The translations under genes were made by a program, and so were the position numbers. Under the pieces are notes generated by a model that was not told the DNA's origin, made no database searches, and saw nothing but the letters and a program-made list of their open reading frames with translations. From NCBI GenBank assembly GCA_018335855.1, contig JAGXRM010000027.1, positions 62,001 through 126,000 of the forward strand: a stretch of 64,000 nucleotides of DNA, in the 5' to 3' direction. Positions 60,690-64,000 of the stretch are shown piece by piece. The DNA comes from Clostridiales bacterium (lineage in GTDB: Bacteria; Bacillota; Dethiobacteria; Dethiobacterales; Dethiobacteraceae). The first letter of the stretch is position 1. Every line of letters starts with the position of its first letter.

Positions 60690-61859
60690 TTAAGGTTGGA
60701 TTGTAGCCTTATAGACCTGTGTCTGGTTCTCGATGCCGACAATGACTCCGGTTTTCACGGGGTCACCATTTGCGTCAAATACGATGTTGCCGCTGACGCC
60801 GGTAAATGTGATTGCAGCCAAAGCGTCACGGATGGCTGTGCCGTCGGTGGAACCGGCAGCGTCGATGGCGCGGGCCATCAGGTATGCTGCATCATATGCC
60901 AGCGCGGCCAAGGCATCGGGTACTTTGCCGTATTCAGCCATGTAGGAAGCAAGGAATTTCTTTACTTCAGGTGAGTCAATGTCTGGAGAGTAGTGGTTGC
61001 TGAAAAAGCCGCCGTTCGCTGCATCACCGGCGAGGTCGAACAGGTCGGCGGAATCCCAGCCGTCCCCGCCGCCAAATTGAGCATTCAGTTCCATATCTTT
61101 GGCCTGACGGAGGATGGGGCCTACTGTGTCATAGTAGGACGGAATATAGACAAATTCTGGGTTCTTCGCTTTAATGTTGGTGAGAATAGCGGTGAAGTCT
61201 TTGTCCTGGTTGCTGAATTCCTCGGTCTGAACGACTGTGCCGCCGCCAGCTTCAAAATGCTGCTTAAAGAACTGGGCTAACCCTTTGGCATAATCGCTTT
61301 CCTGTTCCACGATCATCGCTGCAGTTGTAAGACCAAGCTCATTTAGGGCAAATTTCGCCATCATTTCTCCCTGGAACGGGTCAAGGAAGCAGGCGCGGAA
61401 AATGTAGTCGCCGATTAGTGTCACGGCAGGGTTTGTGGAAGTGGGGGAGATTGTCGGAATTTTGGCATCCTGAGCGATGGGGGCACCGGCCAGGGAGTGG
61501 CTACTGGCCACGGAACCGATGATTGCAACAACTTTCTCCTGCTCAATCAGTTTCTGGAATGCAGTAGCGGTTTCTTCCGCCGTGCTCCGGTTATCTTCGT
61601 TATACAGCTTCAGTTTCTTGCCGCCTAACACTCCGCCCTCGGCATTAATCTCTTTGAAAGCCAGTTCAATAGCTTCCACTGAGGATACGCCAAAGGTAGC
61701 GATGGCGCCGGTTACCGGCATAACAGACCCGATTTTGATAAACTCTTCAACCGGTTGTTGAGGTGTGGGTGTGGTGGCATCAGGCTTTTTGCCGCAACCT
61801 GAGAGTGCAAGGGCAGCGATCAGCACGATAACCAGAACTAAAAACATTTTTCTCTTCAT
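60690..61859 (-). CDS. livJ: Branched-chain amino acid-binding lipoprotein
   Basis: The 389-residue protein has a signal peptide ending in the lipobox ALSGC (about residue 22) and a two-lobed periplasmic-binding fold (PBP type 1). Features include IKIGSVMPVTGAIATFGVSSVEAIELAF, SSHSLAGAPIAQDAKIPTISPTSTNPAVT, and YDAAYLMARAIDAA. The ligand is an amino acid by family; leucine, isoleucine or valine is inferred from context. It is first in the liv operon and has the strongest promoter seen in the window. Confidence 0.93.
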   Translation of the reverse strand: MKRKMFLVLVIVLIAALALSGCGKKPDATTPTPQQPVEEFIKIGSVMPVTGAIATFGVSSVEAIELAFKEINAEGGVLGGKKLKLYNEDNRSTAEETATAFQKLIEQEKVVAIIGSVASSHSLAGAPIAQDAKIPTISPTSTNPAVTLIGDYIFRACFLDPFQGEMMAKFALNELGLTTAAMIVEQESDYAKGLAQFFKQHFEAGGGTVVQTEEFSNQDKDFTAILTNIKAKNPEFVYIPSYYDTVGPILRQAKDMELNAQFGGGDGWDSADLFDLAGDAANGGFFSNHYSPDIDSPEVKKFLASYMAEYGKVPDALAALAYDAAYLMARAIDAAGSTDGTAIRDALAAITFTGVSGNIVFDANGDPVKTGVIVGIENQTQVYKATIQP

Positions 61860-61903
61860 TTTTTCCCCTCCAGTTTTTAATTTGAAAAGCTTAAGTAGCT
61901 TAA

Positions 61904-61935
61904 CGTAACATAAAATCCCCCGATTTTACATTACG
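61904..61935 (-). promoter_or_regulatory. Leader hairpin of the liv operon
   Basis: On the minus strand CGTAATGTAAAATC pairs with GATTTTATGTTACG in 14 consecutive pairs (two G-U) around a GGGG loop. It begins a few bases after the expected transcription start and probably stabilises the 5' end of the mRNA. Confidence 0.55.
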
Positions 61936-61942
61936 CGATATC

Positions 61943-61972
61943 ATTATAATCTGAATATTTTGTTTGTGTCAA
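61943..61972 (-). promoter_or_regulatory. Consensus promoter of the liv operon
   Basis: TTGACA (61967-61972), 18-base spacer, TATAAT (61943-61948) on the minus strand, both hexamers perfect. The rest of the gap to 62210 holds small CTGCAG repeats but no gene. Confidence 0.8.
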
Positions 61973-62210
61973 TTGTTAATTGTTCTCACAATCTAACATC
62001 TCAACTCCGCTGTCAGAATTATTTTGCAATTCTCTTCATACCCTGCAGTTTATTGCAGGCATATGCTGCAGGAAAAAAATCGCAACAACACTATGTTTTA
62101 CCGCAGCAGGCCAGTCGTTCTATACCTTTCTGCTATTTATAACACGCAATTCCCATGCCAAAGTTTGCAAAAAAACTAACCCCTGCCCACTACGCTGAGG
62201 TTACTATTTC

Positions 62211-63008
62211 TTACTCTATGCTCAAATCAATTTGAACCAAATCCTGTATGCTCCCGTCCTTGGCGCTTTGCGTATAAAGCTCCAGCAGCAATTCCTTTAC
62301 GCTTATGGAATCATCCACTGTCACGTTTACCAGAAAATAACCCCAATCTCCCATTGTAGCCGTTGTAAAGCCGCTTACTAAAACGGTATTGTTATCATCG
62401 TAGACCTTATAAAGAACATTACCCTCGAATACATTTGCCACACCTTCAGCGGTGAATTTCTTCCCGACTACTGCACCCGGCTCAGGGGCGAAGGCTTTAA
62501 TACCGGCAGACTGGGCCACTATAGGCTTGAGTTCTTCTATGCCCAAAAGTAACGGGATGTAAAACTCATCGCCCGTGGGAATAAATTCCACAGGCAGGCC
62601 AGTTGCGTTGATAACGGCAAGGTCGTAAGGAAATGTAATCGCTTGTGTTACCGACTGGCCCGGAGCAGGCTTGGTAAACTCAACAGTTACAGCAATCATG
62701 TCATCACTTTCCAGAACATCAATAATATCAACGTTATAGCCACCGCTTGGCTTCATACCGTATGTTACAAGAAGATATTGTTGCCCATCCAACTCTTTAG
62801 ATTGAGCTAAAAAAAGATTCTTAGAGTTCTCCAACCAAGCGTCTATCTCCGACGGCTCAAGGGAGTCACCCAAATCCGTACCGTTGTCAGGAGTATTTCC
62901 CTGATCCGCAGGAGGCGTATCAACAGGGGGAGGCGCACCCTGCTTGCCACAACCGGTAAAAAGTACTACCAGTAATAGTATCAGAAAAAAACAGACTGAT
63001 TTCTTCAT
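62211..63008 (-). CDS. Lipoprotein with PrcB_C-like and Gmad2 domains
   Basis: The 265-residue protein has a lipobox (LFTGC, about residue 20) and a proline/aspartate-rich linker. The next region (about residues 78-150: YLLVTYGMKPSGGYNVDIIDVL...SVTQAITFPYDLAVI) resembles PrcB_C domains. A C-terminal Gmad2 domain (about 170-262: GAVVGKKFTAEGVANVFEGNVLYKVYDDN...) follows. Gmad2 is found in spore-germination and cell-surface proteins. The target or partner is unknown. It stands alone, with nothing clearly co-transcribed. Confidence 0.75.
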   Translation of the reverse strand: MKKSVCFFLILLLVVLFTGCGKQGAPPPVDTPPADQGNTPDNGTDLGDSLEPSEIDAWLENSKNLFLAQSKELDGQQYLLVTYGMKPSGGYNVDIIDVLESDDMIAVTVEFTKPAPGQSVTQAITFPYDLAVINATGLPVEFIPTGDEFYIPLLLGIEELKPIVAQSAGIKAFAPEPGAVVGKKFTAEGVANVFEGNVLYKVYDDNNTVLVSGFTTATMGDWGYFLVNVTVDDSISVKELLLELYTQSAKDGSIQDLVQIDLSIE

Positions 63009-63212
63009 AATTCCCTCTCCTCCGACAATCTTCTGAAACCAATTTTACAGTATCTCGCAGAAAAAGAAAAGCTCTTTATATTAAATCTCAGAATTAAGTT
63101 ATTAGCTAATACGGGTTTAACAATAGCGTTAAAACTAATACTAGAACTAGACGGTATCATTTAAAACAAGATCTTTTATAGCTAGAATAAACTAAGTTGA
63201 GGAGGCCACAGA

Positions 63213-64000
63213 ATGAGCGAACTTATTAACAACCGCGAACACCGGCAAAAAATGCTGAAGGAAATGATTACAGACCTTCACTCTGGCCAGAGCGTAGAGA
63301 GCGTTAAAGAGCGGTTTAAGGAGCTTCTCGAACATGTCGGAGCCACGGAAATTTCTGCAATGGAGCAAATGCTAATTGAAGAAGGTATGCCTGCCGAAGA
63401 AATTAAACGCCTTTGCGACGTACATACAGCTGTGTTTAAAGACTCATTAGATGTACAGGAACAGGCGGAAGTACTCCAGGGTCACCCGATACATACCTTT
63501 AAGGAAGAGAACAAAGCACTTTCTAAGGTTATTGCTAATATTGAAGCAATCGTTTCCGAAATATCCACGGCCACTACAGGTGCAGATGTTGCGCCACTTT
63601 TACAAAAGTGGCGTGATCATCATGAATCCCTTTTAACTCTGGAGAAGCACTTCAGTCGTAAGGAAAATATTATTTTTCCCTATTTAGAAAAAAACGGCAT
63701 AACCGGCCCGCCTAAAGTCATGTGGTCTTTACATGATGAGATTAGACGAGACTTAAAAAATATTACGTCCCTCTTACAAGACTCAGACACCCTGGCCGAT
63801 AAAAGACTGACCCGTGAAATCACCGATCATGTCATACCCACGCTTAACACAATAAAAGAACTCTTCTATAAAGAAGAAAACATTCTCTTTCCCATGTGCC
63901 TGGAAACTCTGGCTCCGGATGAGTGGGAGGAAGTCTATAGTCAGAGTGATGATATTGGCTATTCGCTTATAACACCTAAGCCATGGACTGCAGATGCAAA
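63213..64000 (+). CDS. DUF438/hemerythrin-like protein, C-terminus beyond the window
   Basis: The frame starts at the ATG at 63213, with GAGGAGG nine bases before it, and stays open to the right edge: 262 codons. The N-terminal about 70 residues match DUF438 (VKERFKELLEHVGATEISAMEQMLIEEGMP). The following region has a hemerythrin-like pattern of His and Glu residues: FKEENKALSKV, WRDHHESLLTLEKHFSRKENIIFPYLEK, MWSLHDEIRRDLK, FYKEENILFPM. Such proteins bind a di-iron or similar centre and often end in a PAS domain, which would lie outside the window. A role in oxygen or redox sensing is plausible. Confidence 0.85.
   Translation, partial: MSELINNREHRQKMLKEMITDLHSGQSVESVKERFKELLEHVGATEISAMEQMLIEEGMPAEEIKRLCDVHTAVFKDSLDVQEQAEVLQGHPIHTFKEENKALSKVIANIEAIVSEISTATTGADVAPLLQKWRDHHESLLTLEKHFSRKENIIFPYLEKNGITGPPKVMWSLHDEIRRDLKNITSLLQDSDTLADKRLTREITDHVIPTLNTIKELFYKEENILFPMCLETLAPDEWEEVYSQSDDIGYSLITPKPWTADA

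Overview
The window is 64 kb of chromosome from what looks like an anaerobic, low-to-mid GC Firmicute of the acetogen/Peptococcaceae type. The evidence is a ctsR-mcsA-mcsB-clpC operon, a complete carbonyl branch of the Wood-Ljungdahl pathway, strong AGGAGG ribosome binding sites, intrinsic terminators and consensus sigma-A promoters. Several large multiheme c-type cytochromes point to electron exchange across the cell envelope. A Dethiobacter-like organism would fit, but I cannot prove the taxon. Nearly all genes are on the minus strand; only an M23 peptidase, a 59-codon ORF and the last partial gene are on plus.

Layout from left to right: (1) 1-3.5 kb, an ABC exporter-like operon (DUF2318 protein, a Cys/Gly-rich membrane protein, two FtsX-type permeases, one ATPase) resembling the P19/FetMP-associated iron locus, followed by a BlaI/M56 regulator pair. 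(2) 5.1-9.4 kb, pyrimidine genes pyrC-K-D-F-E, then DUF3786. (3) 10.2-15.5 kb, M23 peptidase, sirtuin, an apparent ComK-like/ComFB fusion, a TPR-HTH protein and a YhaM-type exoribonuclease. (4) 15.6-15.9 kb, two small RNA genes sharing an invariant 26-nt core. (5) 16-26 kb, a NarL-type two-component system and a redox locus with 12-, 7- and 12-heme cytochromes, an NHL protein, a TPR protein and a lipoprotein. (6) 26-41 kb, the acs operon: cooC, acsA/cooS, acsB, acsC, acsV, acsD, acsE, a flavoprotein/ferredoxin/MvhD fusion, metV, metF and a metallo-hydrolase. (7) 41.5-46 kb, the CtsR regulon. (8) 46-51.5 kb, MgtC-like protein, a small Cys/Lys-rich protein, M24 peptidase and a Ku plus split-LigD end-joining set. 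(9) 51.5-57 kb, thioredoxin system and de novo NAD synthesis under NiaR. (10) 57-62 kb, a branched-chain amino acid transporter. (11) 62-64 kb, a Gmad2 lipoprotein and a DUF438/hemerythrin-like protein that runs off the end.

Metabolically, the acs operon supplies the methyl and carbonyl steps to acetyl-CoA. The flavin/Fe-S/MvhD fusion is placed to couple methylene-THF reduction to other carriers. The cytochrome locus offers a membrane-anchored 12-heme protein and exported multiheme proteins as a possible conduit for electrons. The least explained items are the ComK-like/ComFB fusion, the paired small RNAs, the redox locus with its repeated heme-motif fragments, and the DUF2318 ABC locus with shared BlaI-like operator sequences.
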